Source of the DNA: Bacteroidota bacterium
GTDB taxonomy: Bacteria; Bacteroidota; Bacteroidia; Bacteroidales; Prolixibacteraceae
Direction of reading: 5' to 3'
Length of the DNA: 6,346 bases
Assembly (NCBI GenBank): GCA_030691295.1
Contig: JAUYEQ010000485.1
Location: 1 to 6,346, forward strand
Position 1 is the stretch's first letter; each line of letters begins with the position of its first letter. Shown one piece after another: positions 1 to 6,346 of this stretch. Made by a program: the position numbers and the translations under genes. The notes beneath the pieces were generated by a model. It searched no databases. It saw nothing but the letters and a program-made list of their open reading frames with translations, and was not told the DNA's origin.

Positions 1-600
1 CAGTTTAAAATTGCGCATCAGCACTTTAAATCTTGGTTTTATTGCGTTTACATACAGGAAATTTGGAGATTTCAAGCCGAGAATATGTCGTGCCCCTTCG
101 GTGATCATCTCTTTATAACCCATGTCAGCAATCAATACACCAATTTCATCCGAATAAATCAATTCGGTATTTCTGAAAACGGTTGGTTTCTGTCCAAAAT
201 ATTTTTCGATTAGCCGGTCATGTTCCTGTATTTGCTGCCTGAAAAGATCATTATTTTTCATCGAAACCAAAGAATGTGAATAGGTTTCCGACAAAAATTC
301 AACATGGCCGGTATCTGCCAAAGCTCTGAATGAATCGAGCACTTCAGGTGCATACAATTCAAACTGTTCGAGTGCCAGTCCTGAAATAGAATAGGCAACT
401 TTAAATTTACCCTTGTGCTTTTTAATCAGTTCAAGCATCATTTGGTTGGCCGGAAGGTAACAGCGGTCGGCTACTTTACGAAGAATTGATTCATTGGCAT
501 AATCATCGTAATAGTAATGATCATTACCGATATCGAAGAAACGATAACGACGGTAACGAAATGGTTGGTGAACCTGAAAATAGAAACAGATGGACTTCAT
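1..600 (-). CDS. GH57 alpha-amylase/glucanotransferase family protein, N-terminal 200 codons (3' end outside window)
   Basis: Glycoside hydrolase family 57 enzymes cleave or transfer alpha-1,4-glucan chains with retention of configuration. The reading frame starts at the ATG whose complement is 598-600 and stays open for exactly 200 codons to the window edge. The protein begins MKSICFYFQVHQP, where H11-Q12-P13 is GH57 conserved region I. Region II is visible as GHVEFLSETYSHS (98-110). Region III is VFRNTELIY (141-149), with E146 (complement 163-165) as the expected catalytic nucleophile. The catalytic acid Asp and the C-terminal part lie beyond the window. There is no signal peptide, so the protein is probably cytoplasmic. 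The start lies 18 bases after the stop of the glycosyltransferase gene, indicating co-transcription. Bacteroidota commonly carry this GH57 gene in the same place and annotate it as alpha-amylase. Whether it acts as amylase, 4-alpha-glucanotransferase or branching enzyme cannot be decided from the N-terminus. Family call is firm; exact activity is not. Confidence 0.93.
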   Translation of the reverse strand, partial: MKSICFYFQVHQPFRYRRYRFFDIGNDHYYYDDYANESILRKVADRCYLPANQMMLELIKKHKGKFKVAYSISGLALEQFELYAPEVLDSFRALADTGHVEFLSETYSHSLVSMKNNDLFRQQIQEHDRLIEKYFGQKPTVFRNTELIYSDEIGVLIADMGYKEMITEGARHILGLKSPNFLYVNAIKPRFKVLMRNFKL

Positions 601-618
601 ATCTATGGTTTTTTCTTG

Positions 619-1911
619 TTATTCAATTCCAATTGCTTTGAGATATACATCCCGGACATTTTTAGCTGAGTTTTTCCAAAGGAGGCTGTCAACTTCGGCT
701 TTTCCATATTCTTTAAACATGTTGTGAAGCGCCGGATAATTAATCAGACCGTATATTGCATCGGCCATCGCGTAGGTATCCCAGTAGTCAATCTTAATGG
801 CATATCTCAGAATTTCAGAAACGCCCGACTGATAAGAAATTATCACAGGAACGTTTGATTGCATGGCTTCCAGAGGCACGATTCCAAAAGGTTCTGAAAC
901 AGATGGCATCACAAATACATCGCTCATCCGGAACATATCAAAAACATCGTCACCTTTCAAAAAGCCGGTAAAATGGAACCGATCGGTAATTTTCAATTCG
1001 GCAGCCCGTTTTACCATCGCATTCATCATGTCGCCGCTTCCGGCCATCACAAAGCGAACGTTGTTCATTTTCTTCAGTACCATGTTTGCGGCCTCAACAA
1101 AATACTCAGGACCTTTTTGCATGGTGATCCGTCCCAGAAAAGTTACAATCTTTTCATCTACTCCTTTTTTGAGTTTTATTTTTTCTTCCTGTGATAGCGG
1201 TTCAACTGCGTTGTAAACGGTTGTAACCTTTTCAGGATTGATATTGTATTTTTCTATAACTATGTTTCGGGTCATGTTACTGACCGCAATAATTTGGTCG
1301 GCAGCATCCATTCCTTCCTTTTCCATTGCATAAACCGTTGGGTTTACACTTCCACCGCTCCGGTCGAAATCGGTTGCATGAACATGTATTACCAATGGTT
1401 TCCCCGATGCGCGCTTGGCTGCAATACCAGCAGGATAGGCCAGCCAGTCGTGGGCATGTATTACATCAAACTCGTTGTCGCGGGCAATTACTTCAGCAAC
1501 TATCGAATAGTTGTATATCTCCTGAAACAGATTTTGATCATACTTTCCGGAGAAATTGATTTTTCCCTCCGAATTGGTTTCTATGAATTTCGTTTTTTCT
1601 GAAACCACTTTGGTGGTCAATTTCCAGAACTCTTCGGGATCGACATAAGGTATCATTCCGGATTCAACTTCGTAATAATCAATTTTCGACTGAAGATTGC
1701 TGAATTGAATTTGCTTTCGGGTTACAGGTACTTCATTGGCGCCAACAAGTTTCATGCTCGACTGATCTTCGTCGCCATAAGCTTTTGGTACCACAAAAAT
1801 TACACTCACATCTTTAAATTCTGCCAGTCCTTTTGTCAGACCATAACAGGCAGTACCCAGACCTCCCGAAATATGAGGCGGAAATTCCCAACCAAACATC
1901 AATACCTTCAT
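619..1911 (-). CDS. GT-B glycosyltransferase, glycogen synthase-like (GT4/GT5 type)
   Basis: This complete 430-residue protein probably transfers glucose from a nucleotide sugar to the non-reducing end of an alpha-1,4-glucan. It has the two-domain GT-B layout. The N-terminal domain opens with MKVLMFGWEFPP and a glycine-rich loop SGGLGT (15-20), in the position of the KxGG loop of bacterial starch/glycogen synthases. HAHDW lies at 152-156. The C-terminal donor domain has GRITMQKG (260-267), with R261 and K266 placed to bind the donor phosphates, and EPFGIVPLE (340-348), the E-x7-E signature of retaining GT-B enzymes (E340 is the complement of 892-894). Its length is closer to short archaeal GT5 glycogen synthases than to the roughly 480-residue E. 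coli GlgA. The ATG start fits the usual N-terminus of the family and follows the debranching gene by 24 bases of AT-rich DNA. No signal peptide is seen. ADP- versus UDP-glucose use cannot be read from the sequence, and another GT4 activity remains possible. Confidence 0.93.
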   Translation of the reverse strand: MKVLMFGWEFPPHISGGLGTACYGLTKGLAEFKDVSVIFVVPKAYGDEDQSSMKLVGANEVPVTRKQIQFSNLQSKIDYYEVESGMIPYVDPEEFWKLTTKVVSEKTKFIETNSEGKINFSGKYDQNLFQEIYNYSIVAEVIARDNEFDVIHAHDWLAYPAGIAAKRASGKPLVIHVHATDFDRSGGSVNPTVYAMEKEGMDAADQIIAVSNMTRNIVIEKYNINPEKVTTVYNAVEPLSQEEKIKLKKGVDEKIVTFLGRITMQKGPEYFVEAANMVLKKMNNVRFVMAGSGDMMNAMVKRAAELKITDRFHFTGFLKGDDVFDMFRMSDVFVMPSVSEPFGIVPLEAMQSNVPVIISYQSGVSEILRYAIKIDYWDTYAMADAIYGLINYPALHNMFKEYGKAEVDSLLWKNSAKNVRDVYLKAIGIE

Positions 1912-1935
1912 AGATTCAAATTAAAAAAGTTGACT

Positions 1936-3882
1936 TTATTCTCCACAATTCTCGAGTAATTTATTTGCACGAATCAGTGCAGCAACACTCCATGCCTGAG
2001 ATATTGCTCCTTTGCCCTTGTGAGGCGGATTCCCATTGTATATTTCAGATATTGTGCCGATACAGTGTTCTGTCATTTCTTCTTCAAATCCTTCAATTAT
2101 TTTCTTCACAAATGGCACTCCACCACGTTTGTGTATTTTCAGGTATGTTTCAACAAAAAATGAAACAAACCATGGAAATACTGTCCCCTGATGAATGGAT
2201 AATTCACGCTCGTGTATATTCCCCTGATAACAACCCTTGTATTTTTCATCTCTGGGTGACAATGTTCTTAATCCCCGTGGGGTAAGTAATTCACGCTTTA
2301 TAGCACTTAATATCGCTTTCTGCTTTTCACGGTCGAGAGGCGAAAACTCAAGAGCGGCGGCAATAAGCATATTTGGTCTGATTGACCAATCGTAGTTATC
2401 TCCATCAATACAGTCGGCCAGGTATTGCCGTTTTTCACTCCAAAACAGTTCAATAAATGATTTGGCCACTAAAGTTGGTAAATCTTTCCACTCATTGATG
2501 AATTCCGTATCGTCTTCGGCTTCGGCCAATTCAAGCGCCAAATTGATGGCATTGTACCAAAGTGCATTCACTTCAACAGGCATTCCTCCTCTTTGTACAA
2601 CTGGTTTTCCATCCACATACGAATCCATCCAGGTCAATGCAACATTCTCCACTTTTCCGTAAATCAGTCCATTCTCAAGCATCCGGATATTGAAATCTGT
2701 TCCACGTTTATAAGCTGAAAGAATAGACTTCATGGCTGGTCCGTATTTAGCCCATATTTTTTTGGGATCTTTAATTGACCTGTAATATTGTTGAACTGAC
2801 CAGAAAAACCATAACGGAGCATCTATTGAATCACAGAAGGTTCCGGCCTTTCCGGGGAATTTAGGAAACAGACCATCTTTCAGGTATTCGAGCTGGGTAT
2901 CCAATACCTTCTCGCATGATTCTACGTCATTTAAATCAAGGGTCAATCCGGGAGCCGAAATAAAGGTTTGCCTGGAAATTTGCCCATACCATGGAAACCC
3001 TGCAAGTATTTCAGTATGACTGTTTTTCTTAACAAAAAATTGTTGGGCTGCGTTGGTTAAATTTCCCAATAAAGTCACACGGGGTATTCGCTTTTTTAGC
3101 TCGCGTGTATATTTTTGTTTGAGTGAACCGGTTGTAATTTCAACGGTTGATGCTGAAAAAATGATCGTTTCACCTTTTTCGATGGGTAATTCAAAATACC
3201 CTGGCACAAAAAGATCTTCTTTGAATTCGTATCCACGGTTTTGCTCTTTCGGATATTCAATTCCATTTTGCCAGACAGGAGCCGCTATAAATTCCATCTC
3301 CTTAGAAAATTGCATGTGTAAAAACGGATAGCCTTCGTAAAGTTGTATCTTGATGCCATTTTCTATTTCGGTGTACCGGGTGTTCGCATACATATTGGCT
3401 TTGCTCAGTTGATGAACATTGCGGAACGCCAAAAATGGCCTGAACCGCAAAACAGTAGGCGAATGAGCTTCTTCAAGCGTATATTTAACAAGCAGTTGTT
3501 TCTCTTTTTCAACCAAAATACGTTCCTTGGTCAATACAACTCCTCCAACACGAAATGTGGTTCGGGGAATTATTTCAACATCAAAATCACGAATGTACTT
3601 GTGACCCTTGGGTTCATAATGGTCTCCCTCATATTTATGAATACCGAGATTAAAAGATGAACCGTGCTGAACCACCGTTTCATCGAATGATGAAAGTAGC
3701 ACATGCTTTTCTCCATCCAGCTCGTCAAGCGGACAAACAAGTAAACCGTGGTATTTTCGTGTGTTACATCCTGAAATGGTTGTGCTTGTATATGAACCGG
3801 CACGGTTAGAACGAAGCAACTCCCGCTGAAGCGAATACTCCAGATTGACCAATTGATTTTTATCAAATTTTAGATAACTCAT
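1936..3882 (-). CDS. Glycogen debranching enzyme, amylo-alpha-1,6-glucosidase type (GDE_N + GDE_C/GH133)
   Basis: This 648-residue cytoplasmic enzyme should hydrolyse alpha-1,6-linked glucose at glycogen branch points. The N-terminal beta-rich GDE_N-like domain spans roughly 1-250 and carries the family block NTRKYHGLLV (40-49). The C-terminal (alpha/alpha)6-barrel GDE_C/GH133 domain spans roughly 275-645. Expected catalytic acids of the inverting GH133 mechanism are present: D420 in TWMDS (codon 2623-2625) and E613 in ISEIYNG (codon 2044-2046). Other family blocks are RPNMLIAAALE (502-512), TPRGLRTLSP (534-543) and IHQGTVFPW (563-571). The length fits the bacterial/archaeal form, which lacks the GH13 glucanotransferase half of eukaryotic debranching enzymes. 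One oddity is the block usually seen as G-R-D-T-F-I in this family, which here reads SRQTFIS (303-309), with Gln305 where Asp is common. The ATG at complement 3880-3882 gives the family N-terminus MSYLKFDK. An AGGA lies only 3 bases before it, too close for a normal ribosome binding site. The glycosyltransferase gene follows after 24 bases. Confidence 0.95.
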   Translation of the reverse strand: MSYLKFDKNQLVNLEYSLQRELLRSNRAGSYTSTTISGCNTRKYHGLLVCPLDELDGEKHVLLSSFDETVVQHGSSFNLGIHKYEGDHYEPKGHKYIRDFDVEIIPRTTFRVGGVVLTKERILVEKEKQLLVKYTLEEAHSPTVLRFRPFLAFRNVHQLSKANMYANTRYTEIENGIKIQLYEGYPFLHMQFSKEMEFIAAPVWQNGIEYPKEQNRGYEFKEDLFVPGYFELPIEKGETIIFSASTVEITTGSLKQKYTRELKKRIPRVTLLGNLTNAAQQFFVKKNSHTEILAGFPWYGQISRQTFISAPGLTLDLNDVESCEKVLDTQLEYLKDGLFPKFPGKAGTFCDSIDAPLWFFWSVQQYYRSIKDPKKIWAKYGPAMKSILSAYKRGTDFNIRMLENGLIYGKVENVALTWMDSYVDGKPVVQRGGMPVEVNALWYNAINLALELAEAEDDTEFINEWKDLPTLVAKSFIELFWSEKRQYLADCIDGDNYDWSIRPNMLIAAALEFSPLDREKQKAILSAIKRELLTPRGLRTLSPRDEKYKGCYQGNIHERELSIHQGTVFPWFVSFFVETYLKIHKRGGVPFVKKIIEGFEEEMTEHCIGTISEIYNGNPPHKGKGAISQAWSVAALIRANKLLENCGE

Positions 3883-3913
3883 AGTTCCTGACTTTTTGGG
3901 TCTTTAATCCGAA

Positions 3914-3929
3914 AACTTCCGGAAAAGTT
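3914..3929. repeat. Short inverted repeat in the leader of the debranching gene
   Basis: The sequence AACTT-CCGGAA-AAGTT has 5-base arms around a 6-base spacer, with the self-complementary core TTCCGGAA at 3917-3924. It lies 32-47 bases upstream of the debranching enzyme ATG and downstream of the possible promoter element, so it could be a small operator or a leader hairpin. At this size a chance occurrence is also plausible, and no regulator is encoded in the window. Confidence 0.25.
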
Positions 3930-3960
3930 AGTGTTTAAGAAATATTGCATAAAGCCGTTA

Positions 3961-3981
3961 CAAAAATAGCTTTTATAAGCT
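3961..3981 (-). promoter_or_regulatory. Possible internal promoter -7 element, overlapping a short hairpin with T-run
   Basis: In the 101-base gap before the debranching gene, the minus strand reads TATTTTTG at 3968-3961, a full match to the Bacteroidota -7 consensus TAnnTTTG. A convincing TTTG -33 element about 20 bases upstream was not found, so support is partial. If it is used, transcription would start near 3955 and leave a leader of about 70 bases. The same stretch holds a perfect 5-bp inverted repeat (AGCTT, 4-base loop, AAGCT; 3981-3968) followed by five Ts (3966-3962), starting three bases after the GSCFA stop codon. This could instead be a weak terminator or attenuator, but the stem is short and only two of its pairs are G-C. 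Confidence 0.3.
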
Positions 3982-3983
3982 TA

Positions 3984-4997
3984 CTAATTTATCCTTGATT
4001 CCTGAAAACCAGTTAACTTCTGTTCCAGATACATTTTCTCATTTGCAAAATTAAGATACGGAAAATTAATTGTTAATTTAATAATTTCTTCCAGGTTATA
4101 CAACAGAAATTTCTTGTATTCATCTGAAAAAGAATGTACAGGACGGTGCAGAACAGCCTTCAGGATTCTAACAACATCTTTTGCCACATTCATGCTCTCA
4201 TTTGAAATAATTGTCTTGCTAAACCGGTCAAAAATGCAATCGGTTGCCACAGGGCTTAAATGCAACATATCCTCTGCATAGAAGCGGTAATCACGCAATT
4301 CATCCATCATAATTTCATAGGATGGAAAGTACCTGCAATTCGACTCTCCAAATCCATTTAACAATCGGTCGATGGCAAGCAATAAAGTGGCTTTACTGAC
4401 CTGATTTTCGACTGCACCATCTTTCCAGTGCCGAATCGGGCTCACTGTAAAAACCACCTTTAAATTTGGGTTAAATCTCCAAAGTTCGTCCATTAATTCG
4501 CGGTACGCCTCTGTAATTTCATATACTCCCAGTCTATATTGCTTGAATTCGGCTGCAGGCGCCTTGTGGCAGTTTGATACAATCTGACCAGTCTGTTTCA
4601 ATTCATACACACTGGAAGTACCAAAAGTGATTACCAGAAAATCCGCTTTCTGTAAAAATTCAGCGGACCTAGCAATCCGCTCATTGATCATTCCGAGCGT
4701 TTTTCCCTTATCGATATCAGAGAACCGGCTGTGATGATAAAAACTGTTCCAAATTCCCTGATCCTGAAACAGATCATTTTCGTTAAAAACCCGCTTTTCA
4801 AGTAATATCTTCAAACTGTTGGCTATTGATATCGGATTGTACAAAATGCCAAACGGATTTAAATCGACATTAAATTTCAGATCAATCAATTTTTGACCGA
4901 TATTTTCCGAAAAGCAAGAGCCGAAGAACATCATGCTCTTCGAATAATCCATTTTCCATGGAAATTCCGGAATTTCTATTTCAGTAAAAAAAGACAT
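3984..4997 (-). CDS. GSCFA-domain protein (SGNH/GDSL hydrolase-like), substrate unknown
   Basis: The 337-residue product belongs to the GSCFA domain family, named after a Gly-Ser-Cys-Phe-Ala motif. Here the motif is FFGSCFSENIG (24-34), so the final Ala is Ser, with S27 the candidate nucleophile. Further family blocks are VITFGTSSVYE (122-132), SNCHKAP (141-147), TVSPIRHWKDG (184-194) and DMLHLS (243-248). D243 and H246 form a D-x-x-H pair as in SGNH-fold esterases. The domain covers about residues 20-260. The C-terminal tail, about 270-337, is helical-looking and unassigned. No signal peptide or membrane segment is visible, so a cytoplasmic location is inferred. I chose the ATG at complement 4995-4997, which gives MSFFTEIEIP, the usual N-terminus. 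A TTG two codons earlier (5003) is the alternative. The gene ends with tandem stops TAG-TAA. It lies 60 bases after the branching enzyme gene and 101 before the debranching gene. An esterase role on an acylated carbohydrate would be speculation. Confidence 0.9.
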   Translation of the reverse strand: MSFFTEIEIPEFPWKMDYSKSMMFFGSCFSENIGQKLIDLKFNVDLNPFGILYNPISIANSLKILLEKRVFNENDLFQDQGIWNSFYHHSRFSDIDKGKTLGMINERIARSAEFLQKADFLVITFGTSSVYELKQTGQIVSNCHKAPAAEFKQYRLGVYEITEAYRELMDELWRFNPNLKVVFTVSPIRHWKDGAVENQVSKATLLLAIDRLLNGFGESNCRYFPSYEIMMDELRDYRFYAEDMLHLSPVATDCIFDRFSKTIISNESMNVAKDVVRILKAVLHRPVHSFSDEYKKFLLYNLEEIIKLTINFPYLNFANEKMYLEQKLTGFQESRIN

Positions 4998-5009
4998 CAG
5001 CAAAAATTT

Positions 5010-5025
5010 ACTATTTAACTATTTA
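5010..5025. repeat. Tandem 8-bp direct repeat upstream of the GSCFA gene
   Basis: Two perfect adjacent copies of ACTATTTA (TAAATAGT on the coding strand) occupy 5010-5017 and 5018-5025, within the 60-base gap between the branching enzyme and GSCFA genes. They end 13 bases before the GSCFA ATG. No Shine-Dalgarno sequence is present there, and the AT-rich, unstructured leader is typical of Bacteroidota translation starts. The repeat may be incidental. Confidence 0.4.
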
Positions 5026-5057
5026 CCATTCCAATATTTTAAACCCTTCCTTAGCCC

Positions 5058-6346
5058 CTACCTCACTCTTTTAAATTCCTGTTTCTCCAAAACCAGGGCT
5101 GTTCTGGCCGGCAAATACAACCGCAAATAATGCTGGCTGGTTAAACCACTTTCAGGAACAGTGAAATAGGTCATTCGGCGGTCAATCCTGTTTTGTCCTC
5201 CAAAGCGATCATCGTCGGTATCCAGCACAATTTTGTATTTGGAAGCGTGCATCGGTATTCCGTAATCAGTGAACGATTGTGAAGGATGAAAGTTGAAAAC
5301 AAACAAGTATTTTCCCCTGGAATATACCAGTATTTCATTTCCCTTGTGATCGTACAACCAATTTACTTCAGGATTTTCAATCAATTTTGATTTTTTGGCC
5401 AACGAAATCATTTCCCTGTCAAAATCGGACAATAAATGATAACGCAAGCTTTTATTGTCGGCCAAACTCCATAACCTACGGGCATGTGCATACGACCAGT
5501 TATTTCCTTCACGCGGAAAATCAATCCATTCTGGATGGCCAAATTCATTTCCCATGAAATTTAGATAAGCACCACCAGCACAGGAAAGAGTGGCCAATCT
5601 GATCATTTTATGCAAGGCAATTCCACGTTCAACTGCCAGATTTGGCTGATCCTTGCGCATACTGAAATACATTTCCTTATCAATCAGCCTGAAAATAATG
5701 GTTTTGTCGCCCACCAACGCCTGATCGTGCGATTCGGCGTAACTCACCACCTTTTCATCCAACCGTTTCGAAGTCAGTTCGTGAAAGATGGTTCCGACAT
5801 CCCATTGTTCATCTGGAACTTCCTTAATTGTTTTGATCCAGAAGTCAGGAACTCCCATTGCCATGCGGTAATCGAAACCCAGCCCACCGTCAATATTGGG
5901 AGTAGCAAGACCCGGCAAACCACTCATTTCTTCAGCAACAGAAAGTGCATGTGGATTTATTTCGTGTATCAGCCGGTTTGCCATTATAAAATAGGTAAAC
6001 GCTTCCTGATCGAGCCCACCATCAAAATAATCGTCGTAACAGGTGAATGCTTTTCCCAAACCATGGTCGAAATACAACATGCTGGTCACTCCATCGAAAC
6101 GAAAACCATCAAACTTAAATTCTTCCAGCCAATAACGAATATTTGAAAGCAAAAAATGAATAACTTCAGGTTTTCCGTAGTTAAAACAATACGAATCCCA
6201 GGCAGGATGTTCTCCTTTGGCACCTTCATGAAAAAATTGCCAGCGGGTTCCATCGTATTTGCCCAATCCTTCCACTTCATTTTTCACGGCATGTGAATGG
6301 ACCAAATCGATAATTACTGAAATCCCCATTCCATGCGCTTCGTCCA
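5058..6346 (-). CDS. glgB: 1,4-alpha-glucan branching enzyme, eukaryote-like GH13_8 type (5' end outside window)
   Basis: The enzyme cuts an alpha-1,4-glucan chain and reattaches the piece through an alpha-1,6 bond. The frame is open to the window edge: five more codons (DEAHG) precede the Met at 6329, which is an internal residue. All four GH13 conserved regions are visible (numbered from that Met): I DLVHSH (8-13); II GFRFDG (75-80) with nucleophile D79 (codon 6093-6095); III VAEEMSG (131-137) with acid/base E133 (5931-5933); IV YAESHDQALVGDK (197-209) with D202 (5724-5726). The long blocks around GFRFDGVTSML, GGLGFDYRMAM and YLNFMGNEFGHPEW closely resemble human and yeast glycogen branching enzymes, which points to GH13 subfamily 8 and not to the E. 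coli-type GlgB. A C-terminal all-beta domain follows from about residue 325 and ends at a TAG stop. About 428 complete codons are present. The N-terminal CBM48-like domain and the start of the catalytic barrel are missing. The gene is first in the visible block. Confidence 0.95.
   Translation of the reverse strand, partial: DEAHGMGISVIIDLVHSHAVKNEVEGLGKYDGTRWQFFHEGAKGEHPAWDSYCFNYGKPEVIHFLLSNIRYWLEEFKFDGFRFDGVTSMLYFDHGLGKAFTCYDDYFDGGLDQEAFTYFIMANRLIHEINPHALSVAEEMSGLPGLATPNIDGGLGFDYRMAMGVPDFWIKTIKEVPDEQWDVGTIFHELTSKRLDEKVVSYAESHDQALVGDKTIIFRLIDKEMYFSMRKDQPNLAVERGIALHKMIRLATLSCAGGAYLNFMGNEFGHPEWIDFPREGNNWSYAHARRLWSLADNKSLRYHLLSDFDREMISLAKKSKLIENPEVNWLYDHKGNEILVYSRGKYLFVFNFHPSQSFTDYGIPMHASKYKIVLDTDDDRFGGQNRIDRRMTYFTVPESGLTSQHYLRLYLPARTALVLEKQEFKRVR

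Larger units (their letters stand above)
1..6346 (-). other. Probable glycogen metabolism operon (five co-directional genes)
   Basis: All five genes face the same way, separated by 60, 101, 24 and 18 bases, with no strong terminator between them. The debranching enzyme, glycosyltransferase and GH57 genes form a tight trio that recurs in Bacteroidota. The branching enzyme and GSCFA genes may share its transcript or form a separate upstream unit, given the 101-base gap with a possible promoter at about 3961-3968. Both ends of the block are outside the window. Confidence 0.7.

Noticed and set aside
863..1216. Plus-strand open frames across the glycosyltransferase and debranching genes (for example 863-1216, 1294-1602, 1965-2285, 3343-3660)
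   Set aside because: All are antisense to well-conserved genes, encode no recognisable motifs and have no leader signals.
3570..3866. A 98-codon minus-strand open frame in a second frame within the debranching enzyme gene
   Set aside because: It overlaps the conserved GDE_N block entirely, has no recognisable family, and the main frame explains the sequence; no frameshift is implied.
3968..3981. A true intrinsic terminator between the GSCFA and debranching genes
   Set aside because: The stem is only five base pairs with two G-C pairs, too weak to call as a terminator; it is noted only as an ambiguous element.
5001..5003. TTG at 5003 as the start of the GSCFA protein
   Set aside because: The ATG two codons downstream gives the expected family N-terminus (MSFFTEI) and there is no ribosome binding site favouring the TTG.
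5610..6146. A 178-codon open frame on the plus strand inside the branching enzyme gene
   Set aside because: It is fully antisense to a strongly conserved GH13 catalytic domain, has no recognisable domain, and its composition looks like reversed coding sequence.
6327..6329. ATG at 6329 as the start of the branching enzyme
   Set aside because: The frame continues upstream with DEAHG, a conserved lead-in to GH13 region I, so this Met is internal and the gene is truncated only by the window edge.
1..6346. Mobile element, CRISPR array, tRNA, riboswitch or defence system
   Set aside because: Reading both strands showed no transposase or integrase motifs, no regularly spaced repeats, no tRNA-like cloverleaf and no long leader; nearly all DNA is accounted for by five metabolic genes.

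Overview
All five genes in this window lie on the minus strand and read from right to left. They look like one polyglucan (glycogen) metabolism block of a member of the Bacteroidota. The evidence is the debranching enzyme - glycosyltransferase - GH57 hydrolase gene order, the GSCFA-domain protein, moderately AT-rich DNA (roughly 40% GC by eye), AT-rich leaders mostly without Shine-Dalgarno sequences, and a candidate Bacteroidota-type TAnnTTTG promoter element. The environmental Bacteroidales/Marinilabiliales (Prolixibacter-like) are my best guess below phylum level, but that is only an impression from protein style.

Layout in transcription order: (1) 6346-5058, a 1,4-alpha-glucan branching enzyme of the eukaryote-like GH13 subfamily 8 type, cut at its 5' end by the window edge; (2) 4997-3984, a GSCFA-domain (SGNH-hydrolase-like) protein of unknown substrate; (3) 3882-1936, a GH133-type glycogen debranching enzyme; (4) 1911-619, a GT-B glycosyltransferase resembling short glycogen synthases; (5) 600-1, the first 200 codons of a GH57 alpha-amylase/glucanotransferase family protein, cut at its 3' end. 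Gaps are 60, 101, 24 and 18 bases. Genes 3-5 therefore look strictly co-transcribed, while the 101-base gap before gene 3 is the best place for an internal promoter or attenuator.

Together these genes cover chain elongation (glycosyltransferase), introduction of alpha-1,6 branches (branching enzyme), removal of branches (debranching enzyme) and alpha-1,4 cleavage or transfer (GH57). None of the three complete proteins, nor the N-terminus of the GH57 protein, has a recognisable signal peptide, so the pathway should be cytoplasmic storage metabolism and not uptake of external starch. No ADP-glucose pyrophosphorylase or glycogen phosphorylase gene lies in the window.

No mobile element, CRISPR array, tRNA or rRNA was seen, and no gene-free stretch exceeds 101 bases. 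I do not see a clearly new biological system. The points most worth a second look are the GSCFA protein inside a glycogen block, the altered active-site-region motif in the debranching enzyme, the eukaryote-like branching enzyme, and the structured gap upstream of the debranching gene.
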